Origin: Sediminibacillus albus
GTDB lineage: Bacteria; Bacillota; Bacilli; Bacillales; Amphibacillaceae
DNA length: 64,000 bases
Direction: 5' to 3'
Assembly (NCBI RefSeq): GCF_900101125.1
Contig: NZ_FNFL01000003.1
Coordinates: 372,001-436,000, forward strand
Under the pieces are notes generated by a model. The model searched no databases. It saw nothing but the letters and a program-made list of their open reading frames with translations, and was not told the DNA's origin. Both the position numbers and the translations under genes were made by a program. Shown in pieces: positions 36,329 to 44,813 of the stretch. The stretch's first letter is position 1, and each line of letters starts with the position of its first letter.

Positions 36329-36350
36329 AAAGGCAAGGGCAGGGATTCAC

Positions 36351-36734
36351 ATGAAAAATGAGATACCCAGCATTTCAGAGTCGGAATGGGAAGTGTTGAA
36401 AGTGCTTTGGAATAAAGCGCCGCAAACAGCGAATGAAATCATTTCCTCTTTGCCGGTCCAAACAACCTGGAAGCCGAAAACAGTGCGCACACTGTTAGAT
36501 CGACTAACCAAAAAAGAGGTCATCGGCGTTAACAAGGACCAGCGAGTCTATACATTTTATCCACTTTATTCTCAAAACGAATGCCAGCGAGCTAAAACAG
36601 AATCTTTTGTGAAACGATTTTACGACGGGACATTAAAATCGATGCTCGTTCAGTTTATGGAGGACGAGGAATTGTCCGATGAGGATATTAAAGAACTTCG
36701 GTCAATTTTGGATAGTAAGCAGGACAGACAATAA
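36351..36734 (+). CDS. blaI: BlaI penicillinase repressor
   Basis: A 127-residue winged-helix repressor of the BlaI/MecI/CopY family: ISESEWEVLKVLWNKAPQTANEI and the recognition region KPKTVRTLLDRLTKKEV. The C-terminal dimerisation helix contains the region where BlaR1-dependent proteolysis occurs in relatives (LVQFMEDEEL). It should bind the two TACA-N2-TGTA boxes at the bla promoter. GGCAGGGAT precedes the ATG. Last gene of the operon, closed by a strong terminator. Confidence 0.95.
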   Translation: MKNEIPSISESEWEVLKVLWNKAPQTANEIISSLPVQTTWKPKTVRTLLDRLTKKEVIGVNKDQRVYTFYPLYSQNECQRAKTESFVKRFYDGTLKSMLVQFMEDEELSDEDIKELRSILDSKQDRQ

Positions 36735-36851
36735 GACTCTGCAAAGATCCTTTGAATGTTTCTAGTTTAAGGTTCTGAGAAAGCTTGGTTTAGCTGTATG
36801 TTGGGTTTGAAGCATCCAGCTATTTTCAGCAGAAGAGATATTTGATATTAA

Positions 36852-36886
36852 AAAAGCATCGGCAGATGACTGCCGATGCTTTTTTC
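36852..36886. terminator. bidirectional terminator between blaI and membrane protein gene
   Basis: Perfect 14-bp stem AAAAGCATCGGCAG, loop ATGA, complement ending in T-run; A-run and T-run on both sides. Confidence 0.9.
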
Positions 36887-36896
36887 TATAACCTGT

Positions 36897-37331
36897 TCAG
36901 CTATACTCCTCAGTCACTGTTCTTCTGATAAAATGACCAGACCCAAGCCATGCTGACAGAGCGAAAATCAGATAAATAGCTTGTGTTGCTTGAGCACCCT
37001 GTAAGAGCACCTGTAGTCCCATTCCAAGTCCAAGTGCCGGTATCACCACCAGGAAGGTGCGAAAGATACGTTCAAAACCTTTGTGAGAAGGCAGTGGCCA
37101 GATACGCGAAAAAGCGATTCCTAGTACGACACCCCATACGGTAACCACAAAAAGTTGGATGAGAACCAGTGGGGTTGGAAACGGCCATTCCAATGCGTAA
37201 GAGCCTATCAGGTAAAACAGCTCCAAAAATAGAGTGATGCCAATTGTTTTGCGAAAGGTTTGCAGCCCCATCCAAGGATGAAACCATACGAGCACTGTTG
37301 CCGAAATGGCGATAATATTTATTAGATCCAA
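36897..37331 (-). CDS. membrane protein downstream of symporter
   Basis: A 144-residue protein with four probable membrane helices (about 5-20, 28-48, 55-75, 90-110) and a possible fifth near the C-terminus. Not recognised. It starts 31 bp after the sodium symporter stop in the same direction, so it is probably the last gene of that operon and may help its function or stability. Confidence 0.6.
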   Translation of the reverse strand: MDLINIIAISATVLVWFHPWMGLQTFRKTIGITLFLELFYLIGSYALEWPFPTPLVLIQLFVVTVWGVVLGIAFSRIWPLPSHKGFERIFRTFLVVIPALGLGMGLQVLLQGAQATQAIYLIFALSAWLGSGHFIRRTVTEEYS

Positions 37332-37362
37332 CGTATCCGCCTCCTTCTCGCCAATTGGCTAA

Positions 37363-39078
37363 CTACTTATCTTCTGTCGTTGCTGCAGCTTCAAGCTCAC
37401 TGTCAATTTCAGGCGCGCGGACATTTTCTATCAGCTGCTGAATTTCAACTGGCGGTTCTGGCGTATTTCGCGATACGACAAAACTAACAATGAAATTTAA
37501 AGCCATTCCTATAACCCCGACACCTTGCGCATTTATGCCAAAGAAGCTATTCAAGATGGCTCCATCTGTTCCAAAAATAGATTCCGAAAGAATAAGCCCA
37601 ATCATCAGAAGTGTAAATATCAAGCCTGTAAGTATCCCGGCAATGGCGCCTTCTTTATTCATTCGCTTATCAAATATTCCAAGTAAGATGACCGGGAAGA
37701 GACTCGCTGCACCTAAACCGAATGCTAAGGCAACTACTTCCCCAGCGAATCCCGGAGGGTTGATGCCAACATATGCAGCAATAAACAGAGCAACCAATAA
37801 TGTGATACGACCAACTCGTAACCTTTGCCGTTCAGAAGCCTCTTTATTAAATATCCGGTAATAGATATCATGAGAGACCGCACTCGACATCGTAATCAAT
37901 AACCCCGAAGCAGTCGAAAGCGCTGCCGCTAAACCACCAGTTGCAACCAGTGCAATGATAAACGGAGCTAAGTTAGCAACTTCAGGAGTGGAAAGGACAA
38001 TAATATCACCGTCAATGACAACTTCATTGCCTGCTTCTCCTTCTGAAAAATTAACGATTCCATCGCCATTGAGATCATTAAATTGTAATAATCCCGTTGT
38101 TTCCCATTTTTTTACCCATTCGATATTTTGTACTTCTTCCAGCGGTTGATCTGCAATTGTATTAATGAGATTGTACTTTGCAAACGCGCCAACTGCAGGA
38201 GCAGTTAAATAAAGCAAGGCAATAAATATGATCGCCCATACCGCTGACCAGCGAGCAGCCCGGACATTTTTAACGGTATAGAAACGGACAATGACATGTG
38301 GCAGCCCTGCCGTCCCGGCCATTAACGCCAACGTGATCATGAATACATTAAGCATCGATAGATCCGTGAACGGCGCCATGTATTCGGTCATACCTAGATC
38401 AACTTGAATGGAAGTCAATCGATCGACAATATCACTGCCAGTAAGCGCAAGCTGTGGAACTGGATTTCCTGTTAACTGAAGCGAAATAGCAATTGCGGGG
38501 ATTAAAAAGGCGATAATAATGACAAAATATTGGGTAGCTTGCGTCCAAGTGATCCCTTTCATGCCTCCTAGAAGGGCGAAAAAACCAACAATTGCCATTC
38601 CAATCAAAACACCAATAATGATATCTACTTGCAAATAGCGGCTAAAGACAATTCCAACTCCGCGCATTTGTCCAGATATATAGGTCAAAGAAATAAAAAT
38701 CGTCGCTATTGCTGCAACCGTACGAGCAGAATTGGAATAAAACCGGTCCCCGATAAAATCAGGCACGGTGAATTTTCCGAACTTCCTTAAATATGGTGCT
38801 AATAATAAGGCTAACAGCACATATCCACCAGTCCATCCCATCAAGTAGATGGTTCCATCATATCCTAAAAAAGCAACGAGTCCTGCCATGGAAATAAACG
38901 ATGCGGCGGACATCCAATCTGCAGCAATAGCCGCTCCGTTCGCAACCGTGGGGACATTTTGTCCTGCTACATAAAAACTAGATGTATCCTTTACCCTTGA
39001 CCACCAGCCAATCCCTGTATAGAGACCAAACGTAATCAGAACCATGATGATGGTAATTGCTTCTACACTCAATGCCAT
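37363..39078 (-). CDS. sodium:solute symporter, VC_2705 (acetate-type) subfamily
   Basis: A 571-residue Na+/solute symporter of the SSS family, subfamily paired with a DUF4212 small subunit and linked to acetate or other monocarboxylates. Early motif GIGWWSRVKDTSSFYVAGQ and WMSAASFISM are family hallmarks. An insertion (about 310-345) contains DLNGDGIVNFSE, an EF-hand-like loop found in this subfamily. Thirteen or so membrane helices. It is preceded by its small subunit (23 bp gap) and a cre site upstream of that, consistent with carbon catabolite repression. Confidence 0.9.
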   Translation of the reverse strand: MALSVEAITIIMVLITFGLYTGIGWWSRVKDTSSFYVAGQNVPTVANGAAIAADWMSAASFISMAGLVAFLGYDGTIYLMGWTGGYVLLALLLAPYLRKFGKFTVPDFIGDRFYSNSARTVAAIATIFISLTYISGQMRGVGIVFSRYLQVDIIIGVLIGMAIVGFFALLGGMKGITWTQATQYFVIIIAFLIPAIAISLQLTGNPVPQLALTGSDIVDRLTSIQVDLGMTEYMAPFTDLSMLNVFMITLALMAGTAGLPHVIVRFYTVKNVRAARWSAVWAIIFIALLYLTAPAVGAFAKYNLINTIADQPLEEVQNIEWVKKWETTGLLQFNDLNGDGIVNFSEGEAGNEVVIDGDIIVLSTPEVANLAPFIIALVATGGLAAALSTASGLLITMSSAVSHDIYYRIFNKEASERQRLRVGRITLLVALFIAAYVGINPPGFAGEVVALAFGLGAASLFPVILLGIFDKRMNKEGAIAGILTGLIFTLLMIGLILSESIFGTDGAILNSFFGINAQGVGVIGMALNFIVSFVVSRNTPEPPVEIQQLIENVRAPEIDSELEAAATTEDK

Positions 39079-39101
39079 ACCTCCCTACGTCCATATTTCT
39101 T

Positions 39102-39386
39102 TTATTGCTCCTTCTTTTCGAAATACTCCCGATCCAATTTGTCCATTCTGATGGCATAACTTAAAATTAATAGGATAAAAACCAGAATGGCACCCTGCTG
39201 TGCAATCCAAAATGACAACGTTACCCCGAAAAAGGGTACTTCATTTAGAGGAGCGGCAAAAAGTACACCTCCACCTAAACCAACAAGAAACCAAATAATT
39301 AATAATCCCGTTATAAGTTTTATGTTTTTCTTCCAATACCAATTCTGTTTATCATCAAGTGATTGTACTTTTTCTGGTTCACCCAT
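39102..39386 (-). CDS. DUF4212 symporter small subunit
   Basis: A 94-residue protein with two membrane helices (about 23-45 and 55-80) and the conserved YWKKN and PFFGVTLSFWIAQQGAI segments of DUF4212. It is the usual first gene of the VC_2702/VC_2705 symporter pair. AGGAGG-like sequence precedes the ATG, and the symporter follows after 23 bp. Confidence 0.9.
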   Translation of the reverse strand: MGEPEKVQSLDDKQNWYWKKNIKLITGLLIIWFLVGLGGGVLFAAPLNEVPFFGVTLSFWIAQQGAILVFILLILSYAIRMDKLDREYFEKKEQ

Positions 39387-39480
39387 TGTTTAGCCTCCTT
39401 TGACCGCTTAATTCGATGCTTATCATGCCGACAGCTTGACCATCCAATTTGGATTCATGCTAAGCCTTCCTCACCCCCTC

Positions 39481-39494
39481 GGTAAGCGTTTACA
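39481..39494. promoter_or_regulatory. cre site (CcpA box)
   Basis: GGTAAGCGTTTACA matches the cre consensus TGWAANCGNTNWCA at 13 of 14 positions. It lies 95-108 bp upstream of the DUF4212 start, as expected for catabolite repression of acetate uptake. Confidence 0.75.
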
Positions 39495-39605
39495 ACATTT
39501 GCGATTAGCCACCTCTTGCTTGGACCTCGACATCCCTGCAGCTTCTTTTCCATTATATGAGAAAAACATATTTTTATTTTTGGAATGTTCTGAAAAACAT
39601 GCTAT

Positions 39606-39895
39606 TTAATGTGAGATGCAAGGATTCAAACATAAATTGTCTTTCGTGTGCTTGTCTTGGGGAATTAACATGGAACGGTCACGTTCCGTTGCAGCTTGGA
39701 AACATGCTTTCTCATTTGGTTTAGATAAATAGTCTGTGGCGTGGATATCAAATGTGTCTACTCCATAATTATCGTATGCAGCAGTAAATACAATATGAGG
39801 TTTTGATTCGTGGGTAGCCTTTCACAACGTTTGTACCTTCCAATCCGCTTACTCTAGAAAAACTATTGCCGGTTTTTCCGTAGATAGGGTCTTAA
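39606..39895 (-). pseudogene. LytTR-type response regulator receiver remnant
   Basis: On the minus strand: KPAIVFLE, stop, further decayed codons, then SKPHIVFTAAYDNYGVDTFDIHATDYLSKP and an altered tail, here cited as short motifs. This is the receiver core (beta3 Asp region through the beta5 Lys) of LytT/AlgR-like regulators. In-frame stops and loss of the DNA-binding domain make it a pseudogene. Its position upstream of the acetate-type symporter suggests it once regulated it. Confidence 0.6.
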
Positions 39896-40604
39896 CAGAT
39901 GCTCTTCTTTATGTGCATGGAAAGCACGTTACAACATCATTTCAGCAACACCTTGTTCCCTTATAGATCAGTTAAGGAGAACCATTCCTTGCTAAGTCAT
40001 TATGCCAGGTTCGATGAAAATAAGGACTTATATGACTGTAGTCACACGGAAATAAGACAGCGCAGTTCAACAAGGTATTCCCCCTTTATATTTTACAGAT
40101 TATTTCGACTACTATTATTATAATCCTCCCTTTATCCAAAAAGTTTTACACTTCCTATCTAATCCTAATCTATTCAGCTTTTAATCAGGCTCTTCCATAA
40201 ACAGCTTTTGTCACGCGCCCTGGTGTTCTGCCATTCCTAACGATGGATATTATTAGAAGTTTTTTCCGACATTTGGCTTACTTATTCGATACTTTTAAAA
40301 CTATTTCTCCATTTACTATAAAGACATAGTCTTCCACCTGAAGATTAAATCTACCAAAAAGAGGTGATGATATGCCATTCCATGGTTGTATTTTTCCTAG
40401 AATGCCAGTGCAGGGAAAGCTAACTGCCTATGTGGGTACAGAAGACGGGACATAGCTCTTATCCTCTTTTAAATTACCCTTGGCAATCCATCCTTCTACT
40501 GTCTCCAGGTCATTTGGAACATCATAGAGTTACTCACTCGTTATGCAATTCGTTTTTTTAGATCAGCTACAAAATAAATTCACTAGAAAAGAGAGGTTAT
40601 TATT
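39896..40604. other. gene-poor stretch before LysM-GH19 gene
   Basis: About 700 bases with no convincing gene apart from a 27-codon frame at 40372. A frame at 39899-40123 lacks a ribosome binding site and known pattern. On the minus strand, 40455-40530 reads DVPNDLETVEGWIAKGN, a protein-like scrap without a start. The region looks like eroded coding DNA. Confidence 0.4.
40372..40455 (+). CDS. possible 27-aa peptide
   Basis: Frame MPFHGCIFPRMPVQGKLTAY and more, preceded by a good AGAGGTGAT ribosome binding site. Could be the start of an eroded gene. No family. Confidence 0.25.
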   Translation: MPFHGCIFPRMPVQGKLTAYVGTEDGT

Positions 40605-41837
40605 ATGGCAGTAACTTATACTAGTACGATCACTTATATTGTACAGGCTGGCGATAACTTGAGCACCATCGCGCAACGGTTTGGAATGACTTTGGCCGAA
40701 ATTCAGGCACTGAATAACATTAGCGATCCAGACCTGCTTCAAATTGGGCAGGAGTTGCTGGTTTACGATAACACTGGCAGTGATCCGACTCCGAATACAA
40801 TCACTTATATCGTACAAGCCGGCGATAACTTGAGCAGCATCGCGCAACGATTTGGAATGACTTTGGCCGAAATCCAGGAACTGAATAATATCAGTGATCC
40901 AGACCTGCTTCAAATTGGGCAAGAGTTGCTGGTTTACGATAACACTGGCAGTGATCCGACTCCGAATACAATCACTTATATCGTACAAGCCGGCGATAAC
41001 TTGAGCAGCATCGCGCAACGATTTGGTATGACTTTAGCCGAAATCCAAGAGCTGAATAACATTAGTGACCCAGATCTAATCCAAGTTGGGCAAGAGTTGC
41101 TGGTTTTTGATAATGGTGACACTGATCCGACTCCGAATACGATCACTTATATCGTACAAGCCGGCGATAACTTGAGCAGCATCGCGCAACGATTTGGCAT
41201 GACCTTAGCTGAAATTCAGGAGCTGAATAACATTAGTGACCCAGATTTAATCCAAGTTGGGCAAGAGCTGCTGGTTTATGATAATGGAGATGGCGATGCG
41301 CCGGTAACTCGTGTAACCGAAAGCCAACTGAACCAAATCGGATGGTCAAGCGCTTATCTATCAGATGCTATCTTAGAAGATTTGAATAGTTGCTTAGAAA
41401 GATATAATATCACGACCAGATCGAGAATTTGCCATTTTATCAGCCAATGCAGTCATGAGTCGGGGGCTGGCCGTTGGACAAAAGAATTAGCATCTGGCGA
41501 AGATTACGAGGGGCGCGAAGATTTAGGCAACACGGAACCAGGTGATGGTCCTAAATTCAAAGGTGCAGGTTATATCCAATTAACAGGGCGCTATAACTAC
41601 ACGCAGTTTTCCAATGATATCGGTGATCCCGAAGTTGTAAACCAAGGTGTTGACTACGTTGCTGCCAATTATCCCTGGTCAAGTGCCGGATTTTGGTGGG
41701 ATGCTAATAATATGAATGCTTTATGTGACACGAACCCATCCGTTGAAGCTGTTACCTTAAGGGTTAATGGCGGATACAATGGATTAGAAGATCGTCGGAT
41801 GTATTACAACAGATGTCTTTCTGTATTTTACGCATAA
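40605..41837 (+). CDS. four-LysM GH19 chitinase/muramidase-like protein
   Basis: A 410-residue protein with four near-identical LysM modules (57-residue period: YIVQAGDNL...[13 protein letters not shown]...) joined by Asp/Thr/Pro linkers. A C-terminal GH19 lysozyme-like domain follows (about 230-410, catalytic Glu in SQCSHESG, and [20 protein letters not shown]). GH19 enzymes cut chitin or glycan strands. There is no signal peptide, so it may be released by lysis, packed on spores by the mother cell, or be of phage origin. AGAGAGG precedes the ATG; a strong terminator follows. Monocistronic. Confidence 0.9.
   Translation: MAVTYTSTITYIVQAGDNLSTIAQRFGMTLAEIQALNNISDPDLLQIGQELLVYDNTGSDPTPNTITYIVQAGDNLSSIAQRFGMTLAEIQELNNISDPDLLQIGQELLVYDNTGSDPTPNTITYIVQAGDNLSSIAQRFGMTLAEIQELNNISDPDLIQVGQELLVFDNGDTDPTPNTITYIVQAGDNLSSIAQRFGMTLAEIQELNNISDPDLIQVGQELLVYDNGDGDAPVTRVTESQLNQIGWSSAYLSDAILEDLNSCLERYNITTRSRICHFISQCSHESGAGRWTKELASGEDYEGREDLGNTEPGDGPKFKGAGYIQLTGRYNYTQFSNDIGDPEVVNQGVDYVAANYPWSSAGFWWDANNMNALCDTNPSVEAVTLRVNGGYNGLEDRRMYYNRCLSVFYA
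40623..41306 (+). repeat. four tandem 171-bp LysM repeats
   Basis: Units begin near 40623, 40794, 40965 and 41136 with a period of 171 bp. Units 2-4 are nearly identical at the nucleotide level, showing recent duplication or conversion. Recombination between units could change the LysM copy number. Confidence 0.9.
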
Positions 41838-41838
41838 G

Positions 41839-41873
41839 AAGAAGGGGCTGTTTTTTACAGCCCCTTCTTTTTT
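41839..41873 (+). terminator. terminator of LysM-GH19 gene
   Basis: AAGAAGGGGCTG stem with perfect complement, loop TTTTTTA, then a T-run. Confidence 0.93.
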
Positions 41874-41911
41874 ACATTAATTATGCAGCTTCATTCAATA
41901 AGAACAGCTTC

Positions 41912-42583
41912 TTATTTATGAATTTTCATGATATGAATCAGCCGTTCGACTTCTTCATCATCACCTGGTTCGACGTACACTTCCTCTGCATCTTCGATAA
42001 TTCCCTCTGTATATTCCTTCATGAAATCTTCATCCACCTCAGCATTGCCATCCCAGCGCAAAGGAACGTTATATACATTAATCGTTCCATCCCCATTGCT
42101 GCTATACGTCACAGATCCATCCACTAATCGAGAACCTGCTAACTGGATAACATCTTTTGGATAGACAGCACTCGTTTCATCATCAGGATTGATCAGCTCA
42201 CCGGCTGGTATATGATGAACATTCAATTCATCTATTTCCTGATTGGGCCCAAGCTGCAGCCAAACTCGCGCGTATTCGATTTCCTCAGCAGAATACTCAG
42301 CCAATGGGTCATTATTTTCTTCATTTTTAGAGGTATTAGTAGAATTTTCATCTGAAGAACCTTCATTAGAACTGTCTGCAGTTTCATCTGTTTCTGTTGA
42401 GGAGTCCAATACGTTTCCCTCTTCTTCTGCCTCGTCCGCTTTTTCTTCCGATTCTATAGCGGAATCACTCTCTGAAGGTTCTGTTTTTGATTCATCGTTT
42501 GTACTGCCCGTACACCCAGTGAGTAAGAGAACGAATCCTAGCAAGGTAATATTACAACAAAAAATCCTTAAAAGTTTCTTCAT
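41912..42583 (-). CDS. acidic lipoprotein of unknown function
   Basis: A 223-residue lipoprotein with lipobox LLTGC near residue 24. A long Ser/Glu/Asp/Asn linker (about 27-95) follows, typical of surface proteins of halotolerant bacilli. The C-terminal domain (about 95-223) contains YSAEEIEYARVWLQLG and a conserved-looking PLRWDGN segment, and ends with a charged helix. I recall similar Bacillaceae lipoproteins but no known function. Monocistronic. Confidence 0.75.
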   Translation of the reverse strand: MKKLLRIFCCNITLLGFVLLLTGCTGSTNDESKTEPSESDSAIESEEKADEAEEEGNVLDSSTETDETADSSNEGSSDENSTNTSKNEENNDPLAEYSAEEIEYARVWLQLGPNQEIDELNVHHIPAGELINPDDETSAVYPKDVIQLAGSRLVDGSVTYSSNGDGTINVYNVPLRWDGNAEVDEDFMKEYTEGIIEDAEEVYVEPGDDEEVERLIHIMKIHK

Positions 42584-42832
42584 ACAATCATACCTTTCCT
42601 TTTTCTTCCTTTAACTACAACTTAGCATACCGAAATTGCATGTCAAGCAACTAGTGAAAGTAGAAGAGTGTGTCCTTACACCCGCGATACGTCTTGTTAT
42701 GGATAATACCTTTATTAGAACAATGATTTCCCTTATTTAGTCGGGTTAAAAAAATACCACTAAACAGTCCAATGAAGGGGGCATTTAACCAACCATCCCC
42801 GTTTTTTATCTACTTATTTTTAAAACGTGCTT

Positions 42833-43779
42833 TCATTCCGGTGACCCTGGTTCTTTCTGATAACCTTTTAAATCAGGTTCATAGTCAAACTCTTCTAAGT
42901 TTTTATCTATTTCCAGTCTTTCCATATAAAGAGAATTCTTCACCTTGCCGGTCGAAGCATATATTTCGTATTGCATTAATATTCCGGTTTTCTTATCCAC
43001 CCAAAATCGAAAAGAATCTGCTGAATTTAGCTCTTTTCCATAATCACTGAGCTCTCCTGCAATAACAAAAACTTTTCTACCTACTAATTCTCCATTCTGC
43101 TCCTCAATCGACCACAAATCCATGCTTGCCAGGTAATCCATGGCTATATCTCTAGGGAAAAGTGATTGTGTAACAGGTTTTAGTTCAGGTTTATTGTCTT
43201 CATTTTTCGTCTTAAAATAAGTCTCTTCCGACTCATATACTTCCCAGATATAATCCTCATTAAAGTAATACCTACTTTTCTCTTCACCGTTAGTATTAAG
43301 AGAAGTGGCATAACCTCCGAACGGTTCTTCCATGCTTAATTTAAATTGAACGTCCTCATTCAAATCAATGCTACGGCGGTGATAGTTAAATTCCCCTTTT
43401 GCTGTAGTAAAGTATTCCTCAGAATGAAGCATTAGATTCTTAATAGCTTTTTTGGTTAATTGATTCTGTTCCTCATTCGTAGACTTCTCGGAGGAAGAAT
43501 TATTCTCTCCAATCGACGGATTATCCTCTGAAGAAGAGTTAAACTGATCACCATCACTGATGATATCATATCCGATATAGCTTGCAGCTAGCAATAGGAT
43601 TGCCGTGAGAATAACATTCACCGGTCCCCTCCAATATCTCTTTTTGTTACTTTTCTCCTCTTTTGTATGGTTTAGTTTGTTCAGGACCTGTTCTCTACTC
43701 CTTTTGCTAAACTCTACATTTTTAATTCAGGGGAGTTATCCATTCTTTGTTTTAATAATCGAAAAAATTTATCATCCAT
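42833..43779 (-). pseudogene. anti-sigma/RseB-like membrane protein, frameshifted
   Basis: Likely anti-sigma partner of the ECF factor encoded upstream. The true start is the ATG at 43779 (MDDKFFRLLKQRMDN), with GAGGTG before it, overlapping the sigma stop by 8 bp. After about 20 codons the frame breaks at an A5 run (43719-43723 on the plus strand as T5). One extra A would restore NVEFSKRSREQVLNKLN and join it to the membrane helix (VILTAILLLAASYIG) and the outer LolA/RseB-like domain. As it stands only the extracellular part from a GTG at 43621 is readable. Genuine mutation, phase variation or sequencing error are all possible. Confidence 0.7.
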
Positions 43780-44272
43780 TTTTGGACACCTCTTTTTTTA
43801 ATAAATCCTTCGCCCTTCTTAGTTGTGACTTAATGGTATTTTCATTTCTCCCTAATGTAGTAGAAATATCTTTTATGGTAAGTTCCTTATAATAATATAA
43901 AATAATGATTTCTCTGTATTTAAAAGGTAGATTCATAACGGATTCCGTCACTTCATCTTCGAGACTTTTCTGAAGCACCTTCGTTTCTACTGACGGGCTT
44001 TTCAGTAAACTGATAAGACTCTCTCCTAATAGGGTTCGTTTTTTATATGCACTCCTCAAATAATCTTTTGACCGATTAATGGCTATCCGGATTAGCCAAT
44101 TCCTCAGCGACTCCCCTCTAAATTGCTTATAATGTGTAAAACATTTAATAAATGTTTCCTGTGTTATATCGTCAGCCAATGAATAATCTCTCACATACAT
44201 GTAAACAATCCCCTTAATATCGGTACCGTAGAGTTTCATTATTTCATCAAATTCCAGTTGCTGATCATCCAT
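43772..44272 (-). CDS. ECF RNA polymerase sigma factor
   Basis: A 166-residue extracytoplasmic-function sigma factor. Region 2 contains DYSLADDITQETFIKCF and region 4 contains LPFKYREIIILYYYKELTIKDIS plus the LGRNENTIKSQLRRAK helix-turn-helix. SigV/SigX-like size. Directs envelope-stress or peptide-response genes, presumably including itself, since an AAAC-N17-CGTC promoter lies 20 bp upstream. Its anti-sigma gene overlaps and is disrupted, which could leave the factor unrestrained. Confidence 0.92.
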   Translation of the reverse strand: MDDQQLEFDEIMKLYGTDIKGIVYMYVRDYSLADDITQETFIKCFTHYKQFRGESLRNWLIRIAINRSKDYLRSAYKKRTLLGESLISLLKSPSVETKVLQKSLEDEVTESVMNLPFKYREIIILYYYKELTIKDISTTLGRNENTIKSQLRRAKDLLKKEVSKNG

Positions 44273-44291
44273 TTTTTCCCCTCACTTATAA

Positions 44292-44316
44292 GACGGGAAA
44301 CCACCTAAAAAAGTTT
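44292..44316 (-). promoter_or_regulatory. autoregulatory ECF promoter
   Basis: On the minus strand AAAC, 17 bases, CGTC, the bipartite pattern of Bacillus ECF promoters, 20 bp upstream of the ECF sigma start. Confidence 0.6.
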
Positions 44317-44451
44317 ATTTTATTCTATAAAAGAAACTAAATAGAAACCAATGATGCTCCCTTAAAAGAAGACCCATAAAAGTGAATATTCGAAACTTTC
44401 CGAAAAAATGTTTAAATAGAATAAATCATGGCTGATAATGAAGGGGATTTT

Positions 44452-44538
44452 ATGTTAGGTAAAAATCCAACTGTAAATCTTATAATTATTACTTTATTTT
44501 TTATATTTTTTAACGTAGTTATTTTCAAAGCTTTAGAT
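44452..44538 (+). pseudogene. 5' part of a small membrane protein gene split by the IS21-ended cassette
   Basis: Twenty-nine codons (MLGKNPTVNLIIITLFF...KALD) with GAAGGGG before the ATG, cut exactly at the cassette end, which supplies an artificial TGA. Joined to 51854-51970 after removing the cassette and one TAGAT copy, the frame continues to a natural stop, giving a 67-residue two-helix membrane protein. Confidence 0.8.
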
Positions 44539-44608
44539 TGAGTATTGCGGACTTTTGAGCCACTGTTTGCGGACAATAAAGCCACTAGGTGCGAGATAGA
44601 GAGCCAAT
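44539..44608. repeat. left end: three IS21-type terminal repeats
   Basis: Successive units around GCGGACTTTTGAGCCACT, GCGGACAATAAAGCCACT and GCGAGATAGAGAGCCAAT. Confidence 0.85.
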
Positions 44609-44672
44609 ATTTTGGTTTGTGAAGGACAAAGTAATAACCGGCCAATGGGTAGTACCATTCCAAGAAACAAAT

Positions 44673-44712
44673 AAACCTAATTCCTTTTTCTCTTGGGGAA
44701 TTAGGTTTTTTT
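44673..44712. terminator. terminator inside cassette
   Basis: AAACCTAATTCC / GGGAATTAGGTTT stem with A-rich and T-rich flanks. It can end the minus-strand cassette operon before the left end. Confidence 0.75.
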
Positions 44713-44813
44713 CTTCAACAATCGCGCCCGTTTGCGGCATACCAGCAATAATTTCTTGAGTCACTAATTCAAAGCCTATTGCTTAACAGGAATCTTTACT
44801 TTTATAATATTAT

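Noticed and set aside
39899-40123. 74-codon plus-strand frame
   Set aside because: No ribosome binding site or recognisable domain; composition like eroded DNA.
44412-44663. 83-codon minus-strand frame
   Set aside because: It spans the cassette boundary and lies opposite the interrupted membrane-protein gene, so it cannot be ancestral.
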